Source of the DNA: Epiperipatus broadwayi
Taxonomy: Eukaryota; Onychophora; Udeonychophora; Euonychophora; Peripatidae
Direction of reading: 5' to 3'
Assembly (NCBI GenBank): GCA_028023455.1
Contig: JAQFVV010000254.1
Location: 1,366,001-1,430,000 of the forward strand
DNA length: 64,000 bases
The notes below the pieces were generated by a model that saw only the letters and a list, made by a program, of their open reading frames with translations, had not been told where the DNA came from and made no database searches. Every line of letters starts with the position of its first letter. Position 1 is the stretch's first letter. Both the position numbers and the translations under genes were made by a program. Shown piece by piece: positions 49,925 through 62,620 of this stretch.

Positions 49925-50139
49925 TAGAGCTGCTATGCCTTTTCACTTATGTATCAGTCTGCTGACAACATTCTAAATCTTGCAAAAATGTCAGAAAAAA
50001 CATGTGCATGTGTTCCCATTTGATCAATTTATTACTTATCTGTATCAGAATTTCTAGTGTATAATTCTTTAATCACATCACACATTTAGAAAGTTATTGT
50101 CAGATTGATACAGATGTGAAAAAGTGTAGCAGGTCTATA
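49925..50139. mobile_element. Merlin-related palindromic MITE block
   Basis: 215 bp with inverted ends. TGCTATGCCTTTTCACTTATGTATCAGTCTG on the left is shown here only by position; the right arm is its inverse with substitutions (CAGATTGATACAGATGTGAA). It is homologous to 12102-12318 beyond the tips (ATTCTAAATCTTG in both). Confidence 0.65.
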
Positions 50140-50859
50140 GATATAATTACCAAAAATAAATTATAACAATAATAATAAACAGCCACAAATAAATGAGAAA
50201 TATCATTACAGTTTAAAAAGAGAGAAAAAAAACAGAAGAAATGAATTTCAAATAATGATTATACAAACCAATATTGCAAAAATAAAAACAATTTTAAATG
50301 ACAAGAATATCTATGAGGTAACATATAGTAGTAAAAATTTATGAAAAAGTACTTTCTTTGATATAAAAAGTAAAGCAAATTAATTATTAAATCTGTTTAC
50401 AAAAAGAAAATTAATCTAAGTAATATGATTAAAAAACAAAATGAAAATGTTGAATATATAAATGTAATTTATGTAATTAGGTGTTTAGAATGTAAGAAAG
50501 ATGCATCTTATATTGGCACAACAAAAACCAAGCTAGGAACAGGACAAAAGCAGCATTTAAATGATAAGAATTCAACTATATTTTAATATAAACATGTTAA
50601 ATAAAGTTAAATTATATATGAAAAAAAACAATGATTTTAATTGTAAGTAATTTTACATTGGTATATAAATAGCAATACATAAAAATAGTATTCATTTGGT
50701 GTAAGAAGTAATAATAATAAATTGGTTTAAAAAATAAAAAATAGGGGAGGTAAGTAATTGTAATAGTAAACTCTATATAATAAAAAGAGATATATAATGC
50801 TAAAGAAATATTATTATGTTATGCTTTAAAAATATATGTTTATAACAATAATGGGTAAA
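50140..50859. other. A+T-rich spacer, nothing recognised
   Basis: There is no credible gene. A weak GIY-YIG-like sequence is discussed among the rejected items. Confidence 0.45.
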
Positions 50860-51757
50860 ACTGACTTTTAGCGGCCACAACTTTTTGCCGTCTTATTTTT
50901 AAAAAAATTGAACTATATTTTGTTTTCATCCTACCTGCAGGAATTTGCATTTATTTTTAAAAAAATGAACTATATTTTATTCCTACTATGTAATTGTAAC
51001 ATATATCTAACTATAAAAGTATTTTTACATGAAGGTTAATAAAAAAAAAATTTACATTTTTATGTGCAATGTTGAGTTAGGTTATAAACTATTAAATATT
51101 AACATTCACATGTGGCAAAACTTAAAATAATTTGCCAATGTACTTTATTGTTTGTGAGACTGATGTTAATGAATGAGTGGTCATAGATGTGTAATTTTTG
51201 TCAGGAAGAATGTGTTACATATTTTGACAGAAATCCAGAACTTGGCAGATTTGATGACAACAGTGAACCACGGCTAGTGGAGATCGATGAGTCATATTTT
51301 TTTCACTGAAAACACTATAGGGAGGCAATGAGAGAAGACCATTGGGTGTTTGGTGGGATAAAGAGAGAATCAAGAAAATGTTTTTTAACAAAAATTGAAG
51401 ATAAATCAGCTGCCACTCTGGAACTGCCCGTACAGCAACATATTTTACTTGGAAGGCATATAATCACTGATGGCTGGCATACATGTAGCGATGTAAGTGG
51501 TCTAGATAATGCTATATACCTCCACTCTGTTGTCATCCATGAAAACAACTTTGTTGACCCGGATAATGAACTTATCCACATTAATAATGTGAAAAATATG
51601 CTCAAAACTACATATAAAAATGTAACTTTTTAAAATTTTTTTATTAACCTTCATGTAAAAATACATTTATAGTTAGATACAATTACATAGTATGAAAACA
51701 ATATAGTTCAATTTTTTAAAAATAGAAAGTGAAAACTTGTGGCCGCTAAAAGTCAGT
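50860..51757 (+). mobile_element. Merlin DNA transposon, short copy (898 bp)
   Basis: The left end ACTGACTTTTAGCGGCCACA is mirrored at the right end (TGTGGCCGCTAAAAGTCAGT, with one difference further in). Inverted homology continues for about 150 bp on each side. The left TIR carries an internal partial duplication (AATTGAACTATATTTT and AATGAACTATATTTTA about 65 bp apart). The flanking 8-9 bp (TGGGTAAA and AATATTCA) do not match, so the target duplication has decayed or the border is slightly different. Confidence 0.8.
51196..51633 (+). pseudogene. ISXO2-like transposase, C-terminally truncated
   Basis: One frame reads NFCQEECVTYFDRNPE, then LVEIDESYFFH (first catalytic Asp at 51286-51288), a single TGA stop at 51307-51309, then HWVFGGIKRESRKCFLTK, SAATLEL, HIITDGWH (second Asp at 51469-51471) and IHINNVKNM at the third motif, where Glu of the usual pattern is replaced by Lys. 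The frame ends 30 codons early in the TIR. The order and spacing are otherwise correct. Closest in the window is the copy nested at 42908-43870. Confidence 0.85.
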
Positions 51758-51835
51758 AATATTCAATAATGTATAAATATGTATTGTAAGATGTGGTCTT
51801 AAACCCCACCAAAACCATTAAAAACACCCTTAACT

Positions 51836-53150
51836 CACATGACCCACCACTCTCCACTCTATCTCATAACATACACTTGGTCAAAAAGATAAATAACACC
51901 AATTTATGTATTTCATGCTAAACCAGCAATCATCAGTTGGTCCAGATTATCATCTCTACAATCCTATGCTATAAGTGCTCAGATATATATTAAGATAACC
52001 AATCTTCATACTTGAATGGGCAGGCTTCAATCGATTCCAACACTTCAACCATCCATCTAATTGAAAATCTGATGATGGAATGTTCAAAGGCCACCATGAG
52101 GCCAAGATTGTCATCACATCCATGTTGACCTAAAGTCAATCTGACCCTAATGTACAGGACATAATTCATTTAATACATAAACAAAGGATGGGCAGACTTT
52201 TCTGCTATGTAATAACTGAAATAAAGGCTTACTATACACCTGTATCAATATATGTAATATATAGGGTATATGAGCACTTACTTTCACATGACCCATCACT
52301 CTCCACTCTATCTCATAACACTAATACACTTGAACACATATATGTCAAAAAGATAAATCAGCAATCATCAGTTGGTCCAGATTATCATCCCTACACATAT
52401 ATGCAATAAGTGCTCAGGTATATATCAAGATAGCCAATCTTCATACTTTAATGAATAGGCTTAATGATAATCTGGACCAACTGATGTTTGCTGGTTTAGC
52501 ATGAAATACATATATTGGTGATTATTTATCTTTTTGACATATATGTATTCAAGTGTATCAGTGTTATGAGATAGAATGGAGAATGGTGTGTTATGTAAAA
52601 GTCTGTGGTCATATACCCTAAATATTACATATATTGATACAGATATATAGTAAGCCTGTATTTCAGTTATTGCATAGTAGAGATGTTTGTCCATCCCTTG
52701 TTTATATATCAAATGGATTATGTTCTGTACATTAGGGGCCACATTGACTTTAGGTCAACATGGGTGTGATGAGAATCTCGGCCTCATGGTGGCCTTTGAG
52801 CATTCCATCATCAGATTTCAATTGAATGGATTGTTGAAGAGTTTGAGTGTGGAGTGGATTTAATCCTGACTATTAAAGTATGAAGATTGGCCATCTTAAT
52901 TTATATTTGAGCACTTATTGTATATATATGTGTAGAGATGATAATCTGGAACAACCGATGACTGCTGGTTTAGCATGAAATACATATATTGGTGATTATT
53001 TATCTTTTCAACATATATGTGTTCAAGAGTATCAGTGTTATGAGATTGAGAGTGGTATCATGTGAATTTTTTTTGCATATACCCTATATATTACATATAT
53101 TGATACAGGTATATAGTAAGCCTGTATTTCAGTTATTACATATAATATTG
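51836..53150. repeat. ~450-bp repeat in direct/direct then inverted/inverted array
   Basis: The monomer begins CACATGACCCACCACTCTCC near 51836 and again near 52285. At about 52457 the sequence turns over, and two inverted copies follow to about 53150, so the whole 1.3-kb block is a long palindrome with a short arm offset. CATCAGTTGGTCCAGATTATC is its hallmark. Single diverged copies lie at 29730-29995 and 33060-33420. Short open frames here are reading-through of the repeat on both strands. Confidence 0.8.
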
Positions 53151-54770
53151 TGATGCTAGCATGATATATGTTATAAAACACATATATATCCATGTTACAT
53201 GTGTTGAAATAAATTAATAAGTTATAAAAAGAAAGGAAATGTAAGAAAAAATATATTTAAAAGTACATTTTAAAATCTAATTTTGTTAAAATGAAAGGTT
53301 GCATCATTTTTTAAAATAAAACTGTTTTAGCAAGAATGAAGTGTGAAAAAGAAAAAAAAGTATCATGTCAGATAAAGATTTAAAACCCTCTCTTTTTATG
53401 AATGAAAAAAAGGAATAGATGTTTATATAAATAAAAGTAAAAGACTAAAATAAAATTAATTAGTAAAAGAAAACTTTTGTAAATTACATCAATGGCAGGA
53501 ATGCAATTAATTTGGAATGATTCATGGGTGGTGAAATACTAGATGAATCTAATAAAGATTAGATAAAAATGTAAAAATTAATTAAACTTAATTAAGACTA
53601 TGATAAAAGAAAAGAAACAATTGGTGACTTAAATATAAAAAATGCAGCTTGTCTATTGTTTAAAAAAAGAGGCTCAGAAAGACAATCGGCTTTCAAGAGA
53701 TGGTTTCACAGTGTTTAGAAAAGTTGTCCAGTGTTTCCAATTTTCGAGTTCACCCATCCATCTGCCACTGAGTGCATAGTTAATATGACCCTTAGTGCCA
53801 CTACTGCTGCAGAAAATATAAATGAAGCTGTAGAAGTAGCAACATGCATTCCTAGAAACCTTTGAGGTATTCAACTGCACTTTCCACCCCAAGTCCTTGG
53901 CTCCACAACTTTTCTTGCTTAGAACTAATGTATGCATTATGATATAGACACTGCTGCATTCTCTTACTCTCCCCAATGTGTAACTGATGTCCAGACAAAA
54001 AATCAGAAGGTCATCATTGGGGACAAAAAAGCCAACCGTCAGGAAATTTATATCCAAGGAAATTATCAACTGCAGAAAGATGACATCATCTCAATATAAT
54101 AAAACATAGAAAAATATACTTTTTGAATCATAAAATTGTCTAGACAAATATATTTCTTAATGAAATGAACTATAATGGACATTTGTAATATTGAATTATT
54201 AATAAGTAAAATGTAGTCATTTATGTATGATTTACATTAATGTTTATTATATTTATTTAAATATGTATCCATGTGAATAAAAGGTTGCTTGGTTAAATGT
54301 TATTTGGTCTATTCTCTCTTTTAACTGCATCAACAGTAGTTTAAAGAATAAAATTATTTTCATGTGGTAAATAATACTGTGCTGGGTTTAGCTTGGGTAT
54401 ATTTCAAATGTTGGGTTTGTAGGCCTGTTGTCTGAGCATGATGGCTATATCTGAGCAAGATGGCTATATATAACACATATATGTCTGGATGGTGCCTGAG
54501 ATGTATTCTCAAAGCAATTAAAGTGCATTAAGTGGAAAGTGTCCTAGCAGTATAGAAAAGTGCTATAGCCAAAAAATATGATCAATGTTGAGCTTTGTGT
54601 AGCCTCGCTCTGGCCAATGATATTGTTGATGGTTAACCGGTTACCAATTGTTGTTTAATTTTCACCCATTACAACAATACAAAGGAAGGATGATTATATT
54701 CAGATGCAAGCAAGAAAAAAAATAAAGTAAAAAAATAATAAACAAAATTTTGTTGTTATTAATCCACAAT
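53151..54770. other. Unassigned sequence
   Basis: At 53674-54069 the minus strand is open for 131 codons with no familiar motif. At 54435-54475 CTGAGCAWGATGGCTATAT is directly repeated. I see nothing else. Confidence 0.4.
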
Positions 54771-56370
54771 AATATATATATATATATATATTGTACCGGG
54801 TTTGAATATGAGGGTTCAAAACACCGGCCTCTCATGCAGAGAACGTACTTGGAAAGAATGTATGGCTAAACGACATTTCCAGTACATAACTTCTTCTTGA
54901 CTGTTGAATTCAACACCATGTTCAAAGCACTTTTTTGTTTTGTATACACGGGTGCCAGCTATTTATCCAAAAGATAAATAATGCACTTTAAACAATGGCC
55001 ACTAACTCAACGCCTAAGTTATACCCATGACTAGCTCAGCTACTTTTAATTGATAACAAATTATTCATTAACTAGTGGCATAAAAGAAAATTGATAAAAG
55101 AATGGATAAAAAGAATTGACCAACAAATAAAGCTTAAGTTTAAAAGACAATTTTATTTTTAAACACTTAATATACTAATTTTAAATGTTTTATAAATTTT
55201 ATTTATTAACACAATATATAATGATCACACACATTTCAACTCACACACTAGAATCTCATAAAGCACAAAATAATATTTGATATTTAGAACACACAAATTA
55301 ATAGTTCATCTTTATGTGCTATAGAGTTTATATAATTTGCTTCTGGAGGCTTTACAAATGTGATTGGGTACTAATTCAATAAGTATAAGAAAATGTTATT
55401 ACCTAGGATTTTGAACATAGATACTTCGTGCTGTTTGCTGCTTCTAATGATGTATTTCTAACCGGTTAGATTTAAAGTTTTCTTGTGGAGATTTGATACT
55501 GATTATTGCGAGGCATTTTCTTCAAGATAATTAGATATTGAGTGGCTTCAGGTTGTTACACAGGCATCACTTAAGATTGTGTAGGTTGGCTGTTTTCATC
55601 AGACTTCAGGCTGGAGAAAGACGTATGTTTTCCGAGGTTTTAACACTGCATTCTTGATTCTGGATCCATAATAAACTGACTGATATAACTCTTTCAAAAT
55701 GCAACTCAAACTCAACTCTAATGCAACTAACTATCTGATTAAAAAATCGTCTATTTATACATGAAGAATGTTGTTGAAGTTCTTTTCATTAGTAGCTAAT
55801 TCTTTGGAGATAAGCTTTTTAATCCTGTTGTTGAAATTCCTTTGATAATCTTTTAAGTATGTGTTTTTGAAGATTGTTTAATTAGTAACCATGCAAGCAT
55901 GTTGTTTTTATATTGTTAATTAGAAGCCACCACTGAGTGTTTTTTAATTTTTTAACTTTTATTTATATTTTTAATATTTAATATGCATACATTATATTTA
56001 CAGTTGCACGCACATATATAAATTGAGATCCATTCACTATTTAGTTTTAAGATGACTTTTTTTCTTTAACTTAAATAAAAAAGAGATTTATGTTTTTAAA
56101 CTTTTAACTTATATTTCAACTAATAATAATAAACTCTTCAACTTCTTTTAATTTTACATAACTATGAATTAATTGTTTCTAGTAAAACTTATTAAACTTA
56201 AAACTTTTAATTTGATATTTCTAAAGAAAACCCCCACCCCCTCTTTTAATTAACTAATTGTAACTTTTATTTCAAAACTCTTCAATTTTTAATTTTACGT
56301 TTACTTTTATGAAAGATTTTTATTTCTAATAAGTTTTTAAACAAAATTATTATGTGACAACTCAATGATG

Positions 56371-56404
<34 letters not shown>
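54771..56404. other. Unassigned block between two (TA)n tracts
   Basis: (TA)n tracts at 54771-54791 and 56377-56404 bound a 1.6-kb segment starting TTGTACCGGGTTTGAATA. GGTTTGAATATGAGGGTTC, and on the other strand CTCTGCATGAGAGGC before TTTTGAACCC, hint at a tRNA-derived (Ala-like) SINE head near 54790-54870 on the minus strand. No coding region is seen. Confidence 0.35.
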
Positions 56405-56408
<4 letters not shown>

Positions 56409-59400
56409 AACCACTTCAATCTTCACCTATATCACCTTATACACATATGAATGCCCAGGTACCAATTATATACAAGATAGAATAAAATTTATAATTTAAG
56501 TTGCATCTCTAATTATGGATAAGATTCTTATTATTGTATTAATCTACAGCTTAGCTCAGTTGGGGGTCATAGGGTCTCGTGGTCATCTAGTATGCAAATG
56601 GGATGAGAGAAGCATTTATAAAAAATAATTATATAATGTTTATTTAGTTATCCTAATGGTACTTACTTATGTTATAAAAAGAAAGCAATTCTTAGATTAA
56701 AACAAGAATCATGATATGTTCAATTCTCCCACCATCCAAGTACATGCTAAACCAATCATGCCACTCATCTAATATGTTTGGGGATCACTGTAACAATAAT
56801 GAATCTACAGACATTTGATTTAGATTGCACAGCTATATCAATGTTTATTTAAATGATGAAATAATCTCAGGGTTCTATTATATGAACAATAAGCCAATCC
56901 TATTATAAGATGATAATTAAGTAATAAGGAACTATTGTGAAACAGACAATTTTTACAATAAAACAAAGGATGGACAATGATAGAGATCGGATACATTTTT
57001 ATCACACATCATTATCTATTTTTGACAACGTAAAATCTATATGTTGGCGTTATACAATGTTTGGGTCAATTAATTCAGTATTATTTAAATAAATGGCATA
57101 TACTATTAAACTGATAAGTAATATAGTTTTAAACAAGGTAAAATCTATATCTTAACATTATTCAATGTTTATATCAAATTAATTCAGTGTTATCTAGATA
57201 GATTGCATATACTATTAAACCAATAAGTATTACAATTAGATTATGTTGAACATATATGTGTGTGGAAATGATCGATCGAACGTATATAATAAAATAATTC
57301 AGAGGAAATCTTACAACAAACATTTATTACAAGACACATTCTTTTACAAACACATCGATGATGATTTAACATTAATTTCACATTAACTACAAACTTGACT
57401 AAATAACATTTAAATTACATAAATCCTATACACCTAATATTTGGAGGCTCTTTTTTTATCTGTTATTTCAATAATATTTATAACTCTATTTATTAAATTA
57501 TTGGCAATACAAAATAATTATATATTCACATATCAATGTCTATATCATCTATTCTCATTCTGTGCTCTCAATAAACTAAGAAAATAATATCAAATAATCA
57601 ACTAATGCCATTGAAATTATTTCTGTACGCCTATAAAATTATACTTACTATATGAAATTAAGTAATAATTTATTAAAATTAGCATTAAATAAAGTAAAAT
57701 TTTGTAATCCAATATTATATTCATACTGGGAGGGTGAATTGCCAGTAATAATAATAAATGAAATAATGATAATGGGGATGATATGATTTGATAAGCTACT
57801 TAGAACTTACAATTCCAGCGATGGTCTCCCTCCATATCTCTAAGTTTATCATATCTCCGAATGTGTGCGCATTTATAAATTTACAATCATAACGCATTTA
57901 TTGATTACATTTTTTATTGGTTTACTTGCAGAATAAATAAACTTCACAATATGGATGGCACTATGAGCCAATCATTAAATTATTAATCTAACTTCAAATA
58001 TATTACAGAAATCACTAAAACATTTATATGAAATAACTAACATATACTACATGACGATAGATACAAGGAAGGAAGAGGGAGGCAAAATAATATCAAATAA
58101 ATATTTACATATGTGCATGTGAGGGTTAATAAAGACTCCAAACATCAACAATTCATCAACATAGTAACGACCAACCTTTCTGACACAAATGGTGTGAAAC
58201 CCAGCTGACTTATCATGAATAAATAGGGCATCTACCACTTCACTTTAAGAAATATAATCATCGCATCATATACTATCAAATAAGGAAATATACTACAACC
58301 CACAGCTCAATAGGTAAATAAGCAAAAGGAGCATTAGTCAATCCTAATATCATGATTATTCCTTCAATCATCTCTTCACTCAAACGGTATTTAATGCATT
58401 TCATATAGAACAAATCCATAAACAGATAAACTTAAATTTTCACAATCTTTAGCGCATAGCACCAGTCAAAACCGATAGGAAACAAATAAGCATAAATTTA
58501 ACTCTTATAAAATAGCTTCTGATAGCGAACACACACGTGAATATATATATATGATCATGTATAAAATATTTTCAAAATTACGTCAGACAATAAAATGTTA
58601 TATTAGCATTAATTAAATTATAAATGAATCTAATATCTATGAAAAATTATGAACATCGAATTTCAAATCAGTGTAAATTCTATCAAGTAAGCCTGACAAT
58701 TCGGTAATATGGGCATAAATATTTTCATGTATCTATTTATTATTACCAACTGATGAATAATGATAAAGCATTCAATTTGTACCAATAATAGGGGCACAGG
58801 AATATATAACATTTTATATAATACAACAAAAGAAAATATTACCAGCTTGGTATAACATACCAAACTCTCCAAGAAGTTCTAAAGAAGATAGGCATATAAA
58901 TACATAATAATAATAAACCAAATTAATATCAAACTAAACATAAAAGAAAATAAATAAATAAATATATCTACCTATCTATCGTATGCAATGGAAGAAACGC
59001 ATATCAACCATCTATCATTAAAATAAAAGTTCCCTTTTTATTTTAGTTCATAGTTGAAACTTTAAAAGCAGAATGTACACGTAGCTCATGATGATAAGAC
59101 GAATAAACAAACATTAAAACATATAAACATTACTCCTGCAGGATAAACATCAATTTAACAAAACAGCAGTAACCTCCAATGTCCTTAGGGCTTCCTAATG
59201 GAAATTACAAGCAGCTTTTGCACATATTTGAATCAAGTTATTTCTTATAAAATCTCCAATGTTCAGCAACATCATCCAAATAAATGTTTACGATTCATGT
59301 TATTTCAACTTTGTTCCGTCTTAACTTTCCAGCATTTAATAAAATTTAATAACGATCAACATCAGGGTTATTTGGTCATCAATGCTTATACATATTTCTG

Positions 59401-61380
59401 ATAAATAATTATCAAATATCATTATGTCACACATTCTATCACTCATGTATAGGTGTAAATGGTAAGGTAATTTAGTATACATAGCTATTGTAATGTAAAG
59501 AATTAGAATGAATAATTTCTCTGTTTCAGCCTTATTTTACACAATAAAAATTGGAAACTTATTAAATGAGAGTCAATAAAATATTCCATTACACAGTTAA
59601 GCATAACTTTTCAAATTATTATTAGTATTGTTAATTTACATACTTCCAGTGTCACACTATTCATTATAAATAAATTATAGCAAAATTGTATTAGCAATTT
59701 AATTTTTTTACATAATATCCATGCATCTTAAATAGAAGTAAATTCAAATTATTAGTCGATAAAAGCCAGAGCTGGTATACTTTTAAACATTTTTAGCTTT
59801 CCATATTGGACAATTCTATCTTGTATCCTTCACAATTACATGTTGGCATTTATGCTTGAGTAGTATGAGAGAAGTTTTCTTAGTAGAAAAGGAATAGTAG
59901 AAAAATTAATGAAAATATTAGGTTCACTTGTTTTATTATTATTATTATTTTTTTTAGAAAAATATTTCACCTTCTCTAAAACTTTTTCTGAAGTCCACTA
60001 TCTACTTAGCCACGCCTCATTTTTTTTAGTTATAACGAGCCCAACAATATGCAAGAATTTATTACTTATAAAAAAAGTTAGGAATAGAGTATTAAAAAAA
60101 AATATATTAAATTACAAATACTAACTAATAATAAATAAAATAAATAACTTTTACATTTTCAAATGATAGATTTTATGCAATAAATAATTAATAAAAAAAT
60201 GATATTAATTAATAGTGTGTATGTGCATGTCTGTCTTTTCATTAATCCAGAGATCTATTAATGACTGAACTATTAGAAATATCTATGATAAAATAAATGA
60301 TGTTATTGCAAGATGGATATTCTGAGTGATAATCAGAAATATGAATATGGTGTGAAGTGTGAAATGATATGAATGGATATGCACCCACATATACAAGTTA
60401 GATCTTGGAATGGCAATAAACAATAGATTAAAAAAATAATGAATAAGCACTCATCAGGGCATTACAGACAAACAATTCTTATTTCCACTAGTCTAGCTTT
60501 CACACCAACAATTCCTGATACAATCCATTTCCCTCTTTCACCATTAGATATAGAAAAAAATTTTTTTCATGATTGGTACACCCCAACTAACATTCTAAGA
60601 ACTTTTCAGCTGAATTATACATTAAGTTATATTACAATTCATTTTTTTTTCTCATTAGGTACCTCTGATGACTATTGGCACAATGTGAATTTCCCACATT
60701 CCTTTATGGGCCAATCTGGAAGGTCACAATATATATATATTGTAACAGTAAGATTTCGTATGCCGTGTTAACATGTTGCAAAATTCCACCACCACGTTTG
60801 AATGGTGGCATAACAGGTGGGTTCAGGGCCTGTGATACCATATTCGAACATAATAAATTTTATTCACAACAAAACCCACATGACAATGCATCTACTCTAA
60901 CAATAGCATTATTTTCTAGGCCCGGTGGTCAGGCAAACAAAAGACTCTAACTAATGGTTTCACCTGACAGACTACTACTATATTCTACTATTCATTCATA
61001 TGAGTGATACTAATTATTATTTAAATTAAGCAGACACAGACATGGATATAGATAATTTAAATATTTAATTGTGGTAAATTTACATAGGTAAATATATCAT
61101 GCTACCTGCATATCAACATAAACTACATCCCATGCCTCACATATGAGTGGCGAATGTTACGAGACATGCTATGATATCTTAATGAGGGGTGCATTCGTTC
61201 ACAAAGCTATCATCCTATTTACTTTATAATATTAATATCTATTCTAATAATTTACTAAAGATTAACAGATGTGGAGGAGTGGAGCTAGACCCAGCATAAA
61301 CTTTATATTTATTATTAAAGTGACCTGCGGTAGCCTGGATACTGCCGAGCTATAAGAGAATCAGCTTTCTAAAAGGATAA
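56405..61380. other. A+T-rich sequence, no gene recognised
   Basis: Open frames at 60439-60771 and 60675-60950 overlap each other and match nothing I know. (TA)n tracts at 58540 and 60728 are noted. 60740 onward begins TTGTAACAGTAAG, like other sites next to (TA)n tracts. Confidence 0.4.
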
Positions 61381-61624
61381 TCGAAGAAGAAATGTTGGAG
61401 GCTGGTGGGATGATCAAATGTCGGATCGGAGCCCTGTAGGTACATCATGAGCATGGTTTCGGTATGAAGTCATAGCCTTTCCATCCCTGACCACATGACA
61501 AGGTAATTACTATTGGAATAGGAAGAGGGTCGGCTAAACAGTGGGTTGGAGCCCTTAGGAGTGGTCACGAGCGCGGTATCGGTATGAGGTCGTAGCGTTT
61601 CCATCCCCGACCGCGTGACAAGGT
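61381..61624. repeat. 120-bp tandem repeat pair, GC-rich, CpG-diverged
   Basis: 61421-61504 and 61541-61624 align without gaps at a spacing of exactly 120 bp (GGAGCCCT, TCGGTATGA, TTTCCATCCC, ACAAGGT in both). The left halves of the two 120-bp units match poorly. The second copy has many CpGs that appear as TpG or CpA in the first. GC content is well above that of the surroundings. Function unknown. Confidence 0.75.
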
Positions 61625-62620
61625 CCTGTTCTATTATAATTTTGTATGCTCCTTAAGTGCGAGAACAAAATGTTTACAGTACCTCTTTTACATTTCTGCG
61701 ATATAAAAATTCATGTATCAATAACTAGCACAGTTCACAACTCTAATGCAAATGCATTTATTTATTCTATGCTTGGCAAGTGGCTAGCATTTAATTTACT
61801 ATCATTAAACACCCCCTTTCTTCTTAACATTATGGCTTTATTTAAGATTTAACTAACCTAACATGAATGATAGCCCATTAACAAATACACTAACTAATAA
61901 TATAGATCTCATCTTTATAAAACATATTAAAAATATTATATGATTCCCGAGCTGAAATCTATTAACCAATATGATTTACTGTTATGATATTATGTCGCGC
62001 AGAAGAGGGTGGCCCTTCTGCGAATTAGATAAAAAAACATCAACTCGGAAACCATGTGGGCATGAAATATAATCTTAATGAATACAATAAAATGTGGATA
62101 CCCAAATAAAATAATGGTAGATAGATTAATTTATGAGGTTCATTATAAAATAGTATTATTACAGAAAATTGTATATATTTAATTTTAGAATTTCATAATA
62201 GTAGAAATTGAAAATGAAATTAATATATTAGAAATATAGAGTTCAATTAGAGTTCCAAAACAATTTTTAATCTTGGGTATCATGTTACCTTTAGTTCATT
62301 TAAGTGTGCACACTTGTTTGGAGAGTCCGAGTTTCCTGGTTCAACGGCAGTTACATTTAGGAGAAGATTTCAATGGAAGTAGCAGAATTCTAGGTTTATC
62401 ACATTTTCGTGGGAATTTTAATATTGTATAGCCATCAGTCTGGAGGAGTGTTGCACGGTGCCTACTCTTGGCACATTGCTAGATATAAAATTTGGATTGC
62501 GAGAAATATAATAAACAGCATAATTGGAATTAACGTTTCTGGTTCTAGCCTTTATTGATTATTTTAACAATCAGTTGTCTTTTTATTCTTTCTCCTTATC
62601 TCTGGGATCCATCGAGCAAT
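61625..62620. other. Unassigned sequence with a hairpin at 61997-62021
   Basis: CGCAGAAGAGGG is followed by TGG and CCCTTCTGCG, giving a stable stem of about 10 bp with one bulge. From about 62280 the GC content rises. No gene is confirmed before the candidate exon at 62621. Confidence 0.4.

Larger units (their letters stand above)
47920..50139 (+). mobile_element. Merlin DNA transposon (CTGCTACACTTTTTCACAT family), decayed
   Basis: The left tip is TTAGTTCTGTTACACTTTTC at 47920. The right tip read inwards is TATAGACCTGCTACACTTTT, ending at about 50139. A transposase remnant lies between them. A third, inward-facing tip (TTAGAGCTGCTATGCCTTTT) at 49925 makes 49925-50139 a palindromic MITE-like block, like 12102-12318. 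I found no clean target duplication. Confidence 0.65.

Noticed and set aside
50460-50580. Possible GIY-YIG-like sequence (VIRCLECKKDASYIGTTKT)
   Set aside because: The C-x2-C ... YIG-T-x-T pattern recalls Penelope-like endonucleases, but it is only ~35 codons long and no reverse transcriptase is nearby. Kept as a remark only.
53674-54069. 131-codon minus-strand open frame
   Set aside because: No known motif, no splice context and unusual composition; I cannot support a gene.
56545-56620. tRNA-like AGCTCAGTTGGG sequence
   Set aside because: An A-box-like string without T arm or anticodon arm that folds.
60439-60950. Two overlapping plus-strand frames (110 and 91 codons)
   Set aside because: They overlap in different frames, cross a (TA)n tract and match nothing recognised.
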